From Anaerolineales bacterium (GTDB lineage: Bacteria; Chloroflexota; Anaerolineae; Anaerolineales; UBA11579), in the NCBI GenBank assembly GCA_016932165.1, contig JAFGDK010000081.1, positions 1 to 36,493 of the forward strand: DNA of 36,493 nt. The letters run 5' to 3'. The notes below the pieces were generated by a model. It was not told the DNA's origin, searched no databases, and worked only from the letters and a program-made list of their open reading frames with translations. Below, one piece after another: positions 1 to 8,360 of this stretch (positions are counted from its first letter, which is position 1; each line of letters starts with the position of its first letter). Position numbers and translations under genes: made by a program.

Positions 1-14
1 ACACTGGGATTTCA

Positions 15-1010
15 TTAGAGTGATATCGGTTTGGAGAGCAGGGCTGCCAGCAGTTTGACTGAATTGGTTAAGTCAGACACATCCACCATCTCTGAGGGCG
101 AATGTATATACCGGCAAGGGATCGCGATTCCACCGGCAGGAACCCCGGCACGGCTGGTTTGAATTGTATAGGTGTCGGTATAACCTCGGGTCAGGATCGA
201 GGTCTGGATTGGAATTCTGGCACGTTGTGCGCCTTTTTTGATCCAGCCAGTCACCCGCGGATCTGCGAGTGTCCCGAGATCCTTGATGTGCACTGCCGGG
301 CCTTTGCCGAGGAAGACCTGGGTTTCCTTGTTCTGAGGCGTGTCTCCGCAAAGGGTGACGTCAACTACCAGGGCAAGATCCGGTTCAAGGCCGAAGGCAG
401 CCCGGCCCGCACCTCTAGCACCGACTTCTTCCTGGACGGTGAAAACTGCATAGACATTATTGGGCGATTTCTTTAACTGCCTGAAAGCCTCGATCAGCAC
501 AGCAATCCCGGCGCGGTCGTCCATGGCTTTGGAGACCAGACGGTCTCCTAGGTCTTCGAAGGTTCGCTCAAATACGGCCACATCGCCTATCTCAACTGGG
601 GATTGTTTGGCTGAAGAGACTCCGGTGTCGATAAACATTTTGTCCAATGCGGGGACGCTGCTGGTGTTGGAATGCGGTTCTATACCGATCACCCCAGCCG
701 CGCCGTTGAGGAAGCGGACACGCGCCCCAGCAGTATAACGCGGAAAGACACCGCCAATGTTGGTAAACCGTGCAAATCCGTTTTCATCCACATGGGTGAC
801 CATTAACCCGATTTCATCCATGTGGGCTGCAAGCATGATGGTGGGTGCCCCGGGTTGTTCAGGACCTTTGCGAACGATCATGTTGCCCAATCCATCCACG
901 CGGATCTGATCTGTGCTGCCCTTTAGTTCTTCCTCGATCACCGACCTGAGATTGGTTTCATAACCCGAGGGGGCGGTGGTTTGGGTCAGCTTTTTGACTA
1001 ATTCTTTCAT
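15..1010 (-). CDS. M42 family metallo-aminopeptidase (paralogue 3 of 3)
   Basis: This 331-residue protein is a cytosolic M42 (glutamyl aminopeptidase/endoglucanase M type) dinuclear-metal peptidase, expected to trim short peptides from the N-terminus. The family metal and catalytic motifs are all visible: AAHMDEIG near residue 61, the bridging aspartate in MDDRAG, the catalytic QEEVGARGA, DVTLCGD, and the C-terminal RYIHSP histidine. The ATG at 1010 is preceded by an AGGAG ribosome site. It is the last gene of a run of three M42 genes and begins 28 bases after the preceding one stops, so co-transcription is likely. M42 enzymes usually form dodecameric tetrahedra; whether the three paralogues mix is unknown. 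The family call is secure. Substrate preference cannot be read from the sequence. Confidence 0.93.
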   Translation of the reverse strand: MKELVKKLTQTTAPSGYETNLRSVIEEELKGSTDQIRVDGLGNMIVRKGPEQPGAPTIMLAAHMDEIGLMVTHVDENGFARFTNIGGVFPRYTAGARVRFLNGAAGVIGIEPHSNTSSVPALDKMFIDTGVSSAKQSPVEIGDVAVFERTFEDLGDRLVSKAMDDRAGIAVLIEAFRQLKKSPNNVYAVFTVQEEVGARGAGRAAFGLEPDLALVVDVTLCGDTPQNKETQVFLGKGPAVHIKDLGTLADPRVTGWIKKGAQRARIPIQTSILTRGYTDTYTIQTSRAGVPAGGIAIPCRYIHSPSEMVDVSDLTNSVKLLAALLSKPISL

Positions 1011-1038
1011 CGTATTCTCCTGGTTTTGCCCATTGGGA

Positions 1039-2115
1039 CTAACGCGGTGATTTTAAGAGTTCCAATGTGATGCGGGTCAGGGCTGCGTGGATCAGGGCGA
1101 CACTGTTTTGCCAATCCTTCAACCGGATCAATGAGGCCGGGGTGTGCAAGTAGCGCCCTGGAACTGAGACCGATACTGCCGGTATTCCTGCCCGGCTGAG
1201 GTGTATGGCGCCAGCGTCCGTACCGCCCAGGCCCGGTTGGCGCAGCTGGTAGGGAATATTCTCCTCATCGCCGGTTTTACGGAGCAGACTGATCAGGCGG
1301 GGGTCGCTTAAGGTGCTGCCATCGCCAACGTAGATCGCCGGTCCCAATCCGATTTTGCTGCGGTAAAGCACGTTCTCTCTGCCATCCCAGGCAGGCATAT
1401 CCAGCGAAGGCGTGCAGTCCAGCGCAATTCCCATATCCGGGTTGAAAGTATGGGCTGCCACTTTGGCACCTCTCAGTCCGACCTCTTCCTGCACAGTGAA
1501 GGCGGCCATCAGGTCGATATTCTCTGGAGCGTGCTGGAGCAGGGCGATCAAGCTGGCGACTCCGACGCGGTCATCCAAAGCTTTGCCGCGCAGACTGGGG
1601 CCCAGGCGGCTGAATCTTGTGGCAAAAGCGGCTCTTGTGCCGATTTTAAACTTACCGGTGTTCCCTGGACCGATATCAATGCGTAAATTGTTGAGTGGAA
1701 CGCCATTTTTTTTATCGCTTGCCGATGTGAGGTGTATCGGAGACGTACCGATCAATCCGGGGGCCTCCTCCGGACCGACCAAAACCTGTTTGCCAGCCAG
1801 GTTGCGCGTATCTATCCCGCCGGCGATGTTGAAGCGGTATAACCCGCCGCCTTCGTCGTGGATGAGGATAAATCCGACTTCGTCCATGTGGGCCGCCAGC
1901 ATCACCTTGGGGCGGTTTCGACCTCTGCCGTGTTTGATTGCCAGCACGTTGCCCAGGGCATCTGTGTTGATCTGATCTGCGTAGTATTTAATCTGTTCAA
2001 GGACGATCTTGCGGACTGCGCCTTCATCACCAGAGACTGCACAGGCATTGGAAAGCCGCTCAAGGAGTTTGATCTGGGCTGCCAGGATTTTTGGTTTCTC
2101 TTGGGTTGAATTCAT
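1039..2115 (-). CDS. M42 family metallo-aminopeptidase (paralogue 2 of 3)
   Basis: A 358-residue M42 metallopeptidase paralogue. The motifs AAHMDEVG, LDDRVG, QEEVGLRGA, DCTPSLD and the terminal RYLHTP are intact, so an active two-metal aminopeptidase is expected. The start is placed at 2115, not at the upstream in-frame start at 2142. The 2115 ATG overlaps the TGA of the preceding gene in a four-base ATGA junction and has an AGGGGGTG ribosome site just upstream. The overlap indicates translational coupling to the preceding M42 gene. The N-terminus (about 25 residues before the first conserved block) differs from the two neighbours. No signal peptide is seen, so the enzyme should be cytosolic. 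Confidence 0.93.
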   Translation of the reverse strand: MNSTQEKPKILAAQIKLLERLSNACAVSGDEGAVRKIVLEQIKYYADQINTDALGNVLAIKHGRGRNRPKVMLAAHMDEVGFILIHDEGGGLYRFNIAGGIDTRNLAGKQVLVGPEEAPGLIGTSPIHLTSASDKKNGVPLNNLRIDIGPGNTGKFKIGTRAAFATRFSRLGPSLRGKALDDRVGVASLIALLQHAPENIDLMAAFTVQEEVGLRGAKVAAHTFNPDMGIALDCTPSLDMPAWDGRENVLYRSKIGLGPAIYVGDGSTLSDPRLISLLRKTGDEENIPYQLRQPGLGGTDAGAIHLSRAGIPAVSVSVPGRYLHTPASLIRLKDWQNSVALIHAALTRITLELLKSPR

Positions 2116-3191
2116 CTTGCACCCCCTGTTTCCTCTTCCCATTTGAGCGATTCTAGGAAATCGTCATCCAGCTGTTCGATAAATCCGGCAATCAGGCGGG
2201 CAGTACGCTGAATATCCCGGACCTGCACCAGTTCCACGGGGGTGTGCATGTACCGAATCGGGATGCTGATAATCATGGTGATCACCCCTTCCGCCGAGAT
2301 TTGCAGTTTGTCCGCATCGGTGCCAGAGCTGCGGGGATATGCATAGCGCTGAAATGGGATTTCTTGTTTCGCTGCAAATCGGATGAAGGCTTCATACAGC
2401 TTCGGATGGGTGCTGGGACCAATGTCAAAAGAAGGGCCTTTGTCCATGTCAAGGGTTTCATATCCCGCCGCACCAGGTCCGCTGCCAAAGGTGACGTCAA
2501 TCACGACAGCCAGGCTGGGGCGCAAGTCAAAGCCGGTGGTTTGGGCGCCGTAAAGACCGACCTCTTCCTGAACGGTGGCAGCTGCCCATACATCCCAGCG
2601 GTGCTTGCGGGTCTGAAGGATTTTCAGGGCTTCGGTAAGGGCGGCTACACTTGCCCGGTTATCGATTGCCGGTGCGGTGAGATACCCGTCGCCAAGATCC
2701 ATCGCTTCCAGAGAAAAAGTGACCAAATCTCCGATCTGGATTTTGCTGCTTACCTCCCTGGGGAGCAAACCGGTATCCACAAAAAGGTACTTAAGATCCA
2801 CCGTACTGGTTTTTTGGTCTTCAGGCAGGGTGTGGGCCGGTGGGAGTACCACCAGGCCGGGGAGGTCACCCGATTGGGAATGGATGGTGACCGTTAGCCC
2901 GGGCAGAACGCGGTTGTCGATCCCGCCAATATTGGTCACCCGCAGCAAGCCATCTTCGATGCCCGATACCATCAGCCCGATGGCATCCATGTGGGTGGCG
3001 ATCAGGATGCTGGGGCGTGGAACTGGGCTGGAACCTTTCTTCAACCCGTGCAGGCTGCCGATCGGGCTGGTATGGAGTTCATCGGTCAGCGGCTCCCAGA
3101 GATCGGTAAGCTGCTTCCGGATCAGGCTTTCGTGCCCGGATAGACCTGGAACAGCTGTCAGAGCTGTGAGTAAGGTTTTGGTGTCTTCCAT
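2112..3191 (-). CDS. M42 family metallo-aminopeptidase (paralogue 1 of 3, divergent)
   Basis: First of three consecutive M42 peptidases, 359 residues. Conserved blocks are present but more divergent than in the other two: ATHMDAIG replaces AHMDE-IG, IDNRAS replaces DDR-G, and the catalytic QEEVGLYGA, DVTFGSG and terminal RYMHTP remain. The metal ligands His and Asp and the catalytic Glu pair are retained, so activity is plausible, perhaps with a different specificity. It lies 23 bases downstream of the Thr/Pro-rich protein gene and shares an ATGA overlap with the next M42 gene. The divergence suggests an old duplication and not a recent copy. Confidence 0.9.
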   Translation of the reverse strand: MEDTKTLLTALTAVPGLSGHESLIRKQLTDLWEPLTDELHTSPIGSLHGLKKGSSPVPRPSILIATHMDAIGLMVSGIEDGLLRVTNIGGIDNRVLPGLTVTIHSQSGDLPGLVVLPPAHTLPEDQKTSTVDLKYLFVDTGLLPREVSSKIQIGDLVTFSLEAMDLGDGYLTAPAIDNRASVAALTEALKILQTRKHRWDVWAAATVQEEVGLYGAQTTGFDLRPSLAVVIDVTFGSGPGAAGYETLDMDKGPSFDIGPSTHPKLYEAFIRFAAKQEIPFQRYAYPRSSGTDADKLQISAEGVITMIISIPIRYMHTPVELVQVRDIQRTARLIAGFIEQLDDDFLESLKWEEETGGAR

Positions 3192-3214
3192 AGATTGTCC
3201 ATTTAGGGATTGTA

Positions 3215-3643
3215 TCAGGTGCCGGTCGGAGAGGGCAGCGGGGTATCGGTCGGCGTTTCCGTCGGTGTTGGGGTTGGCGTCTCTGATGGTGCCTGGGTAG
3301 GTGTGCTGGTAGGGGTTTCGGTGGGTGTGGCGGTCACAGTCGGCGTGAAGGTGGTGGTTGGCGTGAAGGTCTCAGTAGGGGTGGGTGTGATCGAGGGCGT
3401 GACAGTCAATGTGAGGGTTGGCGTGTTGGTGGCCGTGCTGGTTGGAGGGGGCGTATCTGAGGGGCGCGGCGTGGCGGTGTAGGTGGCAGTAAAAGTGGGG
3501 GTGATGGTGGGGGTTGGCTGGTTTTGAATTGTCTGGACGGCAAAATACCCGGCGCAGTAGCACGGCAGGGTGGCTAATATTGCAATGAACAAGAAGGCTC
3601 TGATCCGCTGCCTTTGTTCGGGATCTTTTTGTGTGAAGAACAT
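3215..3643 (-). CDS. Membrane-anchored Thr/Pro-rich protein of unknown function
   Basis: A 142-residue protein with a short charged N-terminus ([13 protein letters not shown]), one hydrophobic segment at about residues 14-36, and then roughly 100 residues made almost only of Thr, Pro, Ser and a few Glu/Asp in T-P, T-P-T and T-E-T-P units. It looks like a membrane-tethered, probably glycosylated extracellular stalk with no folded domain. I chose the ATG at 3643 because an exact TATAAT lies ten bases upstream, making the longer in-frame start at 3706 unlikely. Such T/P-rich tails are common in Anaerolineae surface proteins. It precedes the M42 operon on the same strand, but no functional link is evident. 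The reverse strand reads as Val/Gly repeats, which is an artefact. Confidence 0.6.
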   Translation of the reverse strand: MFFTQKDPEQRQRIRAFLFIAILATLPCYCAGYFAVQTIQNQPTPTITPTFTATYTATPRPSDTPPPTSTATNTPTLTLTVTPSITPTPTETFTPTTTFTPTVTATPTETPTSTPTQAPSETPTPTPTETPTDTPLPSPTGT

Positions 3644-3653
3644 GGTCTGCGTA

Positions 3654-3735
3654 ATTATAGCGGATAGGGGGGAAGTTGTCAGTAGCGAGAAGTTGGTTTG
3701 CAGCAAGCATTGAGCTGTAAGCAGTGTTGTATAAT
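3654..3735. promoter_or_regulatory. Divergent promoter region with two exact TATAAT boxes
   Basis: On the minus strand TATAAT occupies 3654-3659, ten bases before the ATG at 3643. On the plus strand TATAAT occupies 3730-3735, nine bases before the ATG at 3745. Neither start codon has a recognisable Shine-Dalgarno sequence. With usual -10 to start-site spacing the transcripts would begin within about three bases of the start codons, implying leaderless or near-leaderless mRNAs. No good -35 box is seen for either. Confidence 0.55.
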
Positions 3736-3744
3736 CTGGCTGGG

Positions 3745-4902
3745 ATGAGAGAACTTTTTCTGCTTGACCCGGAGATCACGTTTCTCAACCACGGCTCGTT
3801 TGGGGCGACCCCGAAACCGGTCTGGGATGTTTATCTGGCCTGGCAAGCCAGGTTGGAAAGGCAGCCAGTGAAGTTCATGGCACGTGAGCTTTCAGGTGAG
3901 TTGAAGAAGGCGCGCCGGGTTTTGGGACAATATCTGAATGCAGATGCGGATGATCTGGTCTTTATCCCGAATGCCACTTTTGGGGTCAATCTGGTTGCCC
4001 GTTCTCTTGATCTAAAGCCTGATGATGAAATTCTGATGACCGATCATGAATACGGCGCCTGCGAGAATGTGTGGGAATTTCTGAGCACAAAAAAGGGTTT
4101 CAAGGCGATCAGGCAGCCAATCCGATTACCTTTGAGGTCTCCTCAACAGGTTGCCGAACAATTCTGGCAGGGTGTGACCTCCAGGACGAGGGCAATCTTC
4201 ATCAGCCATATCACTTCCCCAACCGCAATCAGGCTGCCGGTGGAATTGATTTGCAGGTATGCACGGGCTGCCGGGATTATGACGATCATTGATGGCGCTC
4301 ATGCGCCGGGTCAGATAGCGGTAGACCTGGAGGCTATTGATCCTGATTTTTACCTGGGAAATTGCCATAAATGGATGATGAGTCCTAAAGGGGCGGGATT
4401 CCTTTATACGCGTAAGGCGGCGCAGCCCCAGGTTGAGCCTCTGGTGGTCAGTTGGGGGTGGGGAGAGAACGCCTCTTACTCAACCGGGTCTAGGTATATT
4501 GATCGCCTGGAGTGGTGTGGGACCAAGGATCCATCAGCGTATCTATCTGTTCCGGCGGCAATTAGTTTCCAGGCGGAACATGCCTGGCCAAAAGTGCAAA
4601 GCTGCTGCCAGGAAATCCTTTCCGAAGCCATTGACCGGCTCAACTTTCTTACCGGGCTGGAAACAATTTACCTGCCGGAGTGTGAACCCTTTGTGCAGAT
4701 GGCGGTTGCCCGTTTGCCCGGGGCTGTGGATCTGGTCGAACTGAAGCAGGCTTTGGATCAGCAATACCGGGTGGAGGTGCCATGCATCCAGTGGGGGGAG
4801 GAAAAATTTATCCGGGTCTCGGTTCAGGGATATAACACCCCCAGTGATATTGATCTCCTGGTAACCGCGTTGGAATCTCTCCTTCAAAATTATCTTCGAT
4901 AG
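3745..4902 (+). CDS. Aminotransferase class V-fold PLP enzyme (isopenicillin-N-epimerase-like)
   Basis: A 385-residue PLP-dependent enzyme of the class V aminotransferase/cysteine desulfurase fold. Its N-terminal block ([14 protein letters not shown]) matches the subgroup often annotated isopenicillin N epimerase-like. Visible cofactor features are the [10 protein letters not shown] block, whose Asp contacts the pyridine nitrogen, and the Schiff-base lysine in [12 protein letters not shown] at about K209. The true reaction is unknown; members include epimerases, desulfurases and amino-acid lyases. I placed the start at the ATG 3745 instead of the in-frame GTG at 3724, because the GTG lies before an exact TATAAT. 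The gene is followed 70 bases later by a deacetylase gene that carries its own -10 box, so the two may be independently transcribed. Confidence 0.85.
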   Translation: MRELFLLDPEITFLNHGSFGATPKPVWDVYLAWQARLERQPVKFMARELSGELKKARRVLGQYLNADADDLVFIPNATFGVNLVARSLDLKPDDEILMTDHEYGACENVWEFLSTKKGFKAIRQPIRLPLRSPQQVAEQFWQGVTSRTRAIFISHITSPTAIRLPVELICRYARAAGIMTIIDGAHAPGQIAVDLEAIDPDFYLGNCHKWMMSPKGAGFLYTRKAAQPQVEPLVVSWGWGENASYSTGSRYIDRLEWCGTKDPSAYLSVPAAISFQAEHAWPKVQSCCQEILSEAIDRLNFLTGLETIYLPECEPFVQMAVARLPGAVDLVELKQALDQQYRVEVPCIQWGEEKFIRVSVQGYNTPSDIDLLVTALESLLQNYLR

Positions 4903-4942
4903 ATCTTCGACAAAGTTTGAGAAAAAACTTTCGGCTTTAAGA

Positions 4943-4971
4943 TTCTCACACACTGCTGACTGCTGTATAAT
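4943..4971 (+). promoter_or_regulatory. Promoter of the PIG-L deacetylase gene
   Basis: TTCTCA (4943-4948) and an exact TATAAT (4966-4971) are separated by 17 bases. The -10 box ends one base before the ATG at 4973 and seven bases before an in-frame GTG at 4979. Transcription would therefore be expected to begin at about the GTG, giving a leaderless message that starts at codon 3. Confidence 0.5.
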
Positions 4972-4972
4972 C

Positions 4973-5734
4973 ATGGCTGTGAAAACGATTATCGTTTCTC
5001 CCCATTTTGATGACGCTGCCCTATCCTGCGGCGGGTGGATCTATGACTCGCTGCAGCGCGGTGAGGAGATGGAGGTATGGACGATCTGCGCCGGTCACCC
5101 GGCAGATGACGATTTTTCCGCGCTGGCGGTGGAATTCCATGCCAATTGGGCGTTGACCGCCGGGGAGGTGATCGAAACCCGCCGGGGAGAGGATAGGACT
5201 GCCATGCAGGTGCTGGGAGTCCCTTACCGGCATTTTTCATTCGCCGATGCAATTTACCGCAAGCATCCACGCAGCGGGGAACACTTATATCCCGACGTGG
5301 AGAGTTTATTTGGGGGTCTGCATCCGGGGGATCAGGACATCATGCAGCTGGTGGCTGTGAAGATCGCGGAGTCGTTACCGGAAGGTGAGGTCAGGCTGGT
5401 CTCGCCGCTGACGGTTGGCAACCATGCCGATCACCTGCTGGTGCGAGGGGCTGTTGAGATGCTGGCTGCTCCGGTATGGTATTACCCAGATTATCCCTAT
5501 ACGCGCGCATATCCACATGTGGCAGCATTGCTCGCACCCAGTGGGTTTTCTCCCCATGCCTTTAAAATCTCACCAAGGGGGCTGGCCATATGGCAATCAA
5601 GCGTGGCTGCGTACGCCTCACAAATCAGTTCATTCTGGGCTTCTGAGGAGGATATGCGGCAGGGACTTGTCAGCCATATGGAAGCCTTCAATGGGATCAC
5701 GATCTGGCGTCGGGACACAGCTAACCGGAGATAA
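4973..5734 (+). CDS. PIG-L family deacetylase
   Basis: A 253-residue zinc deacetylase of the PIG-L/LmbE family, which removes acetyl groups from N-acetylglucosaminyl-type substrates. The metal-binding motif appears as SPHFDDAALSCGG (residues 9-21), a variant of the usual HPDDE in which the Glu is Ala. A second family motif, NHADH, is seen near residue 149 and supplies the third ligand region. No signal peptide is present. Substrate is unknown; relatives act on sugar conjugates, mycothiol-type thiols or antibiotic precursors. The start is uncertain by two codons: ATG 4973 gives the listed product, but the promoter position favours GTG 4979. Confidence 0.85.
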   Translation: MAVKTIIVSPHFDDAALSCGGWIYDSLQRGEEMEVWTICAGHPADDDFSALAVEFHANWALTAGEVIETRRGEDRTAMQVLGVPYRHFSFADAIYRKHPRSGEHLYPDVESLFGGLHPGDQDIMQLVAVKIAESLPEGEVRLVSPLTVGNHADHLLVRGAVEMLAAPVWYYPDYPYTRAYPHVAALLAPSGFSPHAFKISPRGLAIWQSSVAAYASQISSFWASEEDMRQGLVSHMEAFNGITIWRRDTANRR

Positions 5735-5766
5735 AACCGCCTAACAGAATTCATAATTCACTATCC

Positions 5767-5795
5767 TTGCAAAAGACTAATTTTTGTGCTATTAT
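5767..5795 (+). promoter_or_regulatory. Sigma70-type promoter for greA
   Basis: TTGCAA (5767-5772) and TATTAT (5790-5795) are separated by exactly 17 bases. A start site near 5802 would give a leader of about 120 bases before greA. No terminator or riboswitch structure was recognised in that leader. Confidence 0.6.
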
Positions 5796-5922
5796 TTGCG
5801 CCCAGTAACAGTAAGTGCAAAAAATGTGCTTGCTGTCTCGTTTTATATCATCATGATGCACATTTTCCCCCAGGACACTGTTGCTTCGTCCCCCACTCTG
5901 GGCGGGAAATCAAGGAGAATGT

Positions 5923-6393
5923 ATGTCATCCCAGTTTTTAACCAAAGAAGGTTTCAAAAAACTTGAAGCCGAGCTTGAATACCTGCGTACAGAGAAACGT
6001 AAGGAAGTAGCCCAGCGTCTACACGAGGCCGCCGAGAGCAGCCTGGGCGAGTTTGTGGAAGATCCTGAATTTGAAGCAGCCAAGAATGAGCAGTCGTTTG
6101 TTGAGGGACGGATCCGCGAGCTGGAAATTTTGCTGGCAAACGCCAAGTTGATCAGCGACCAGCGCAGTAAGAACGGTGAGGTTCAAATCGGCTCAACCGT
6201 GGTGATAAAAGAAGGACGAGCCAAACCGGAAGAGTACCAGATCGTGGGCGCGGCAGAAGCCAATCCCCGTGAAGGAAAAGTTTCGCATGCGTCTCCACTC
6301 GGGCAGGCATTACTCGGAAAGAAGGAAGGTGACAAGGTTGAGGTGAAAGCCCCCTCTGGCTCATTCACTGTGAAGGTGGTTGAAGTCAAATAA
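5923..6393 (+). CDS. greA: Transcription elongation factor GreA
   Basis: A 156-residue GreA, the factor that enters the RNA polymerase secondary channel and stimulates cleavage of backtracked transcripts. The N-terminal coiled coil (about 1-75) carries the acidic tip GEFVEDPEFEAAK at residues 42-54, corresponding to the usual GDLSENAEYEAAK. The first tip aspartate is replaced by glutamate and the second acidic position is kept. The C-terminal FKBP-like domain ends with SPLGQALLGKKEGD, as expected. The ATG at 5923 follows an AAGGAG ribosome site; the upstream in-frame start at 5881 is not supported. A strong terminator follows directly, and lysS starts downstream with its own -10 box. Confidence 0.95.
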   Translation: MSSQFLTKEGFKKLEAELEYLRTEKRKEVAQRLHEAAESSLGEFVEDPEFEAAKNEQSFVEGRIRELEILLANAKLISDQRSKNGEVQIGSTVVIKEGRAKPEEYQIVGAAEANPREGKVSHASPLGQALLGKKEGDKVEVKAPSGSFTVKVVEVK

Positions 6394-6417
6394 CCACCTG
6401 CCAGAATCAGAACTCAG

Positions 6418-6451
6418 GTCCCGCATAGTGAAGCTTGTGCGGGGCTTTTTT
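6418..6451 (+). terminator. Intrinsic terminator after greA
   Basis: An eight-pair stem, GTCCCGCA (6418-6425) with TGCGGGGC (6438-6445) including one G-T pair, is followed by six T residues (6446-6451). It lies 25 bases after the greA stop codon. Confidence 0.8.
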
Positions 6452-6465
6452 ATTGGATTGTCAAG

Positions 6466-6471
6466 TATAAT
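6466..6471 (+). promoter_or_regulatory. -10 box for lysS
   Basis: An exact TATAAT lies just after the greA terminator and 34 bases before the lysS ATG. A matching -35 box is not clear because the spacer region overlaps the terminator. Confidence 0.45.
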
Positions 6472-6505
6472 GAACAAGATTTTAAAGAAAATGACAGGTG
6501 CAGCG

Positions 6506-8047
6506 ATGAGTGAACAGAAATACACTAAATTGGAACAGAACCGTCTGGAGAAAATAGCGCGCCTTCGAGAGATGGGGATCGAACCCTACCCCCATCGAGT
6601 GGAGCGGACTCATACCAGCCAGGAGGCAATTGCTGCCCTGGAGGGATGGGAACGGCAGGAAGAGGCAACCCCAGTAGCTGCCACACTTGTCGGCCGGATC
6701 CGATCGATGCGCCCAATGGGAAAGCTGGTGTTTGCCCATATCGAGGACGGCGAGGGCAGGATCCAACTATTCATCCGCATGAACGAGGTGGGCGAGGAAG
6801 CCCTGGGATTGCTGAAAGAGAATTTTGATCTTGGTGATTTCATCCAGGCCAGCGGTGAATTAATCCGCACACGCGCCGGGGAGCCCTCATTGAAGGTGAC
6901 GGAATTCCGGATGATTGCCAAGGCGGTTACCCCGCTGCCGGCAGCCAAAGACGAGGAGGTAGAGGGGGAGATCATCCGGCATGCGGCCCTGACTGATCCG
7001 GAGACGCGTTACCGCCAACGCTATGCTGATCTGGCAGTTAACCCCCATGTCCGTCAGATTTTTGAAGCCAGGGCTGCCACCAATAAAGCTCTGCGCCAGT
7101 TCTTTGACGATCGCGGCTTTATCGAGGTGGAAACTCCGATCCTTCAACCGATCTACGGTGGTGCGGCAGCCCGCCCATTTGTTACCCATCACAACCAGTT
7201 GAAGCAGGACCTTTACCTGCGGATTTCGTTTGAGCTGTATCTCAAACGCCTGTTGGTGGGCGGGTTTGAAGGGGTGTACGAGATCGGGCGCGACTTCCGC
7301 AATGAGGGCGTGGACCGCACGCATAACCCGGAGTTTACCCAGCTTGAATTCTACTGGGCATATGCGGATTACCAGAAGGTGATGGATCTGACTGAGGAAA
7401 TGGTGCGGTATGTGGCTCAGGAGGTCACAGGCGGCACGACAATCACCTACCAGGGGATGAATGTGGATTTAGCCAAACCCTGGCGCCGGATGGAACTCAG
7501 CGATGGTGTGGCCGAATTGGCCGGGATTGATTTGGAAGATTTCCCGGACGCAGGCAGCCTGGCAGCGGTGATGAAGGAAAAGGGGATTGAGTCCGCGCCC
7601 GGAACACCGCGGGGAAAACTGATTGATACCCTGGTGGGTGAATTTTTAGAACCGACATTCGTCCAGCCGACATTCTTGTACAACTACCCGCGGGATATTT
7701 CCCCGTTGGCGAAAAATGTTGCCGGCAACCCGGAGATTGTCGAGCGCTTTGAGGGCTTTATGGCTGGAATGGAATTATGCAACGCCTTCACCGAATTGAA
7801 CGACCCGCTGGAGCAGGAAAAACGTTTTATTGAAATGGGGCGGGCGTATGATTCGGATGCGGATGACGACTACCATCCGATGGATGAGGACTATCTGCGG
7901 GCGATGCGCTACGGGATGCCGCCCAACGGCGGATTCGGAATTGGGGTTGACCGCCTGGTGATGCTGCTCACTGACCAGCCCAATATCAGAGAGGTGATCC
8001 TCTTCCCCCACCTGCGCAGCCGGGATGAAGAAAAGGATGTGGAATAG
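6506..8047 (+). CDS. lysS: Lysyl-tRNA synthetase, class II
   Basis: A 513-residue class II lysyl-tRNA synthetase that charges tRNA-Lys in the cytosol. The order of parts is the N-terminal OB-fold anticodon-binding domain (about 55-150; VGRIRSMRPMGKLVFAHI) followed by the catalytic domain. The latter contains RISFELYLKRLLVGG, the motif 2 region YEIGRDFRNEG with THNPEFTQLEFYW, and motif 3 GFGIGVDRLVMLL near the C-terminus. The ATG at 6506 is chosen because AGGTG lies five bases upstream and it matches the family N-terminus; the in-frame extension back to 6380 runs through the greA terminator. The stop codon overlaps the GTG start of the next gene by one base (TAGTG), so the small downstream protein is probably translationally coupled. 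Confidence 0.96.
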   Translation: MSEQKYTKLEQNRLEKIARLREMGIEPYPHRVERTHTSQEAIAALEGWERQEEATPVAATLVGRIRSMRPMGKLVFAHIEDGEGRIQLFIRMNEVGEEALGLLKENFDLGDFIQASGELIRTRAGEPSLKVTEFRMIAKAVTPLPAAKDEEVEGEIIRHAALTDPETRYRQRYADLAVNPHVRQIFEARAATNKALRQFFDDRGFIEVETPILQPIYGGAAARPFVTHHNQLKQDLYLRISFELYLKRLLVGGFEGVYEIGRDFRNEGVDRTHNPEFTQLEFYWAYADYQKVMDLTEEMVRYVAQEVTGGTTITYQGMNVDLAKPWRRMELSDGVAELAGIDLEDFPDAGSLAAVMKEKGIESAPGTPRGKLIDTLVGEFLEPTFVQPTFLYNYPRDISPLAKNVAGNPEIVERFEGFMAGMELCNAFTELNDPLEQEKRFIEMGRAYDSDADDDYHPMDEDYLRAMRYGMPPNGGFGIGVDRLVMLLTDQPNIREVILFPHLRSRDEEKDVE

Positions 8048-8334
8048 TGGGGGATGAGGTACGCAAAGCTTTCTGGCGATTGGCAGCTCTGGTTAATGGA
8101 CTGACTGCGGAAGAACAGAGCGAATTAAAATTTGCTCTGGGAGAGTATACCCATGACCTGAAGCATACACTTGGTCTGGTGACTGGGGCGAATGCCCTGA
8201 TCTCACGAACGGCCGCTGGCCAGGCAAAAATCGATGAAATGACTAGGATGATCGAGGGTGCAGCTCGCCAATTGGATCAACTCACCGACCTAATGGTGGA
8301 GGAGTTGAATAATCGGATTGGGGTAGACGATTGA
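8047..8334 (+). CDS. Small helical protein resembling a histidine-kinase DHp segment
   Basis: A 95-residue protein of unknown function starting at GTG 8047, which overlaps the lysS stop by one base. It is predicted to be mostly alpha-helical. Residues 35-50 (THDLKHTLGLVTGANA) resemble the H-box of a histidine kinase dimerisation domain, with H36 in the phosphoacceptor position followed by D-L-K-x-x-L. A second long helix (about 58-90) would complete a DHp-like hairpin. No ATP-binding domain follows; the gene ends at a strong terminator. It may be a phosphotransfer or dimerisation remnant, or simply an unrelated helical hairpin. The open reading frame is well supported by tight coupling to lysS. 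The DHp reading is tentative. Confidence 0.6.
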   Translation: MGDEVRKAFWRLAALVNGLTAEEQSELKFALGEYTHDLKHTLGLVTGANALISRTAAGQAKIDEMTRMIEGAARQLDQLTDLMVEELNNRIGVDD

Positions 8335-8360
8335 CCGGACTGCGGGTTTGGTATAGATAA

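Noticed and set aside
2244..2897. 217-codon plus-strand open frame
   Set aside because: It lies wholly antisense to a clear M42 peptidase gene and its translation matches no family.
3210..3482. Plus-strand frame coding a Val/Gly repeat protein
   Set aside because: It is the exact antisense of the Thr/Pro-rich stalk; the repeats arise from the coding strand and there is no convincing ribosome site.
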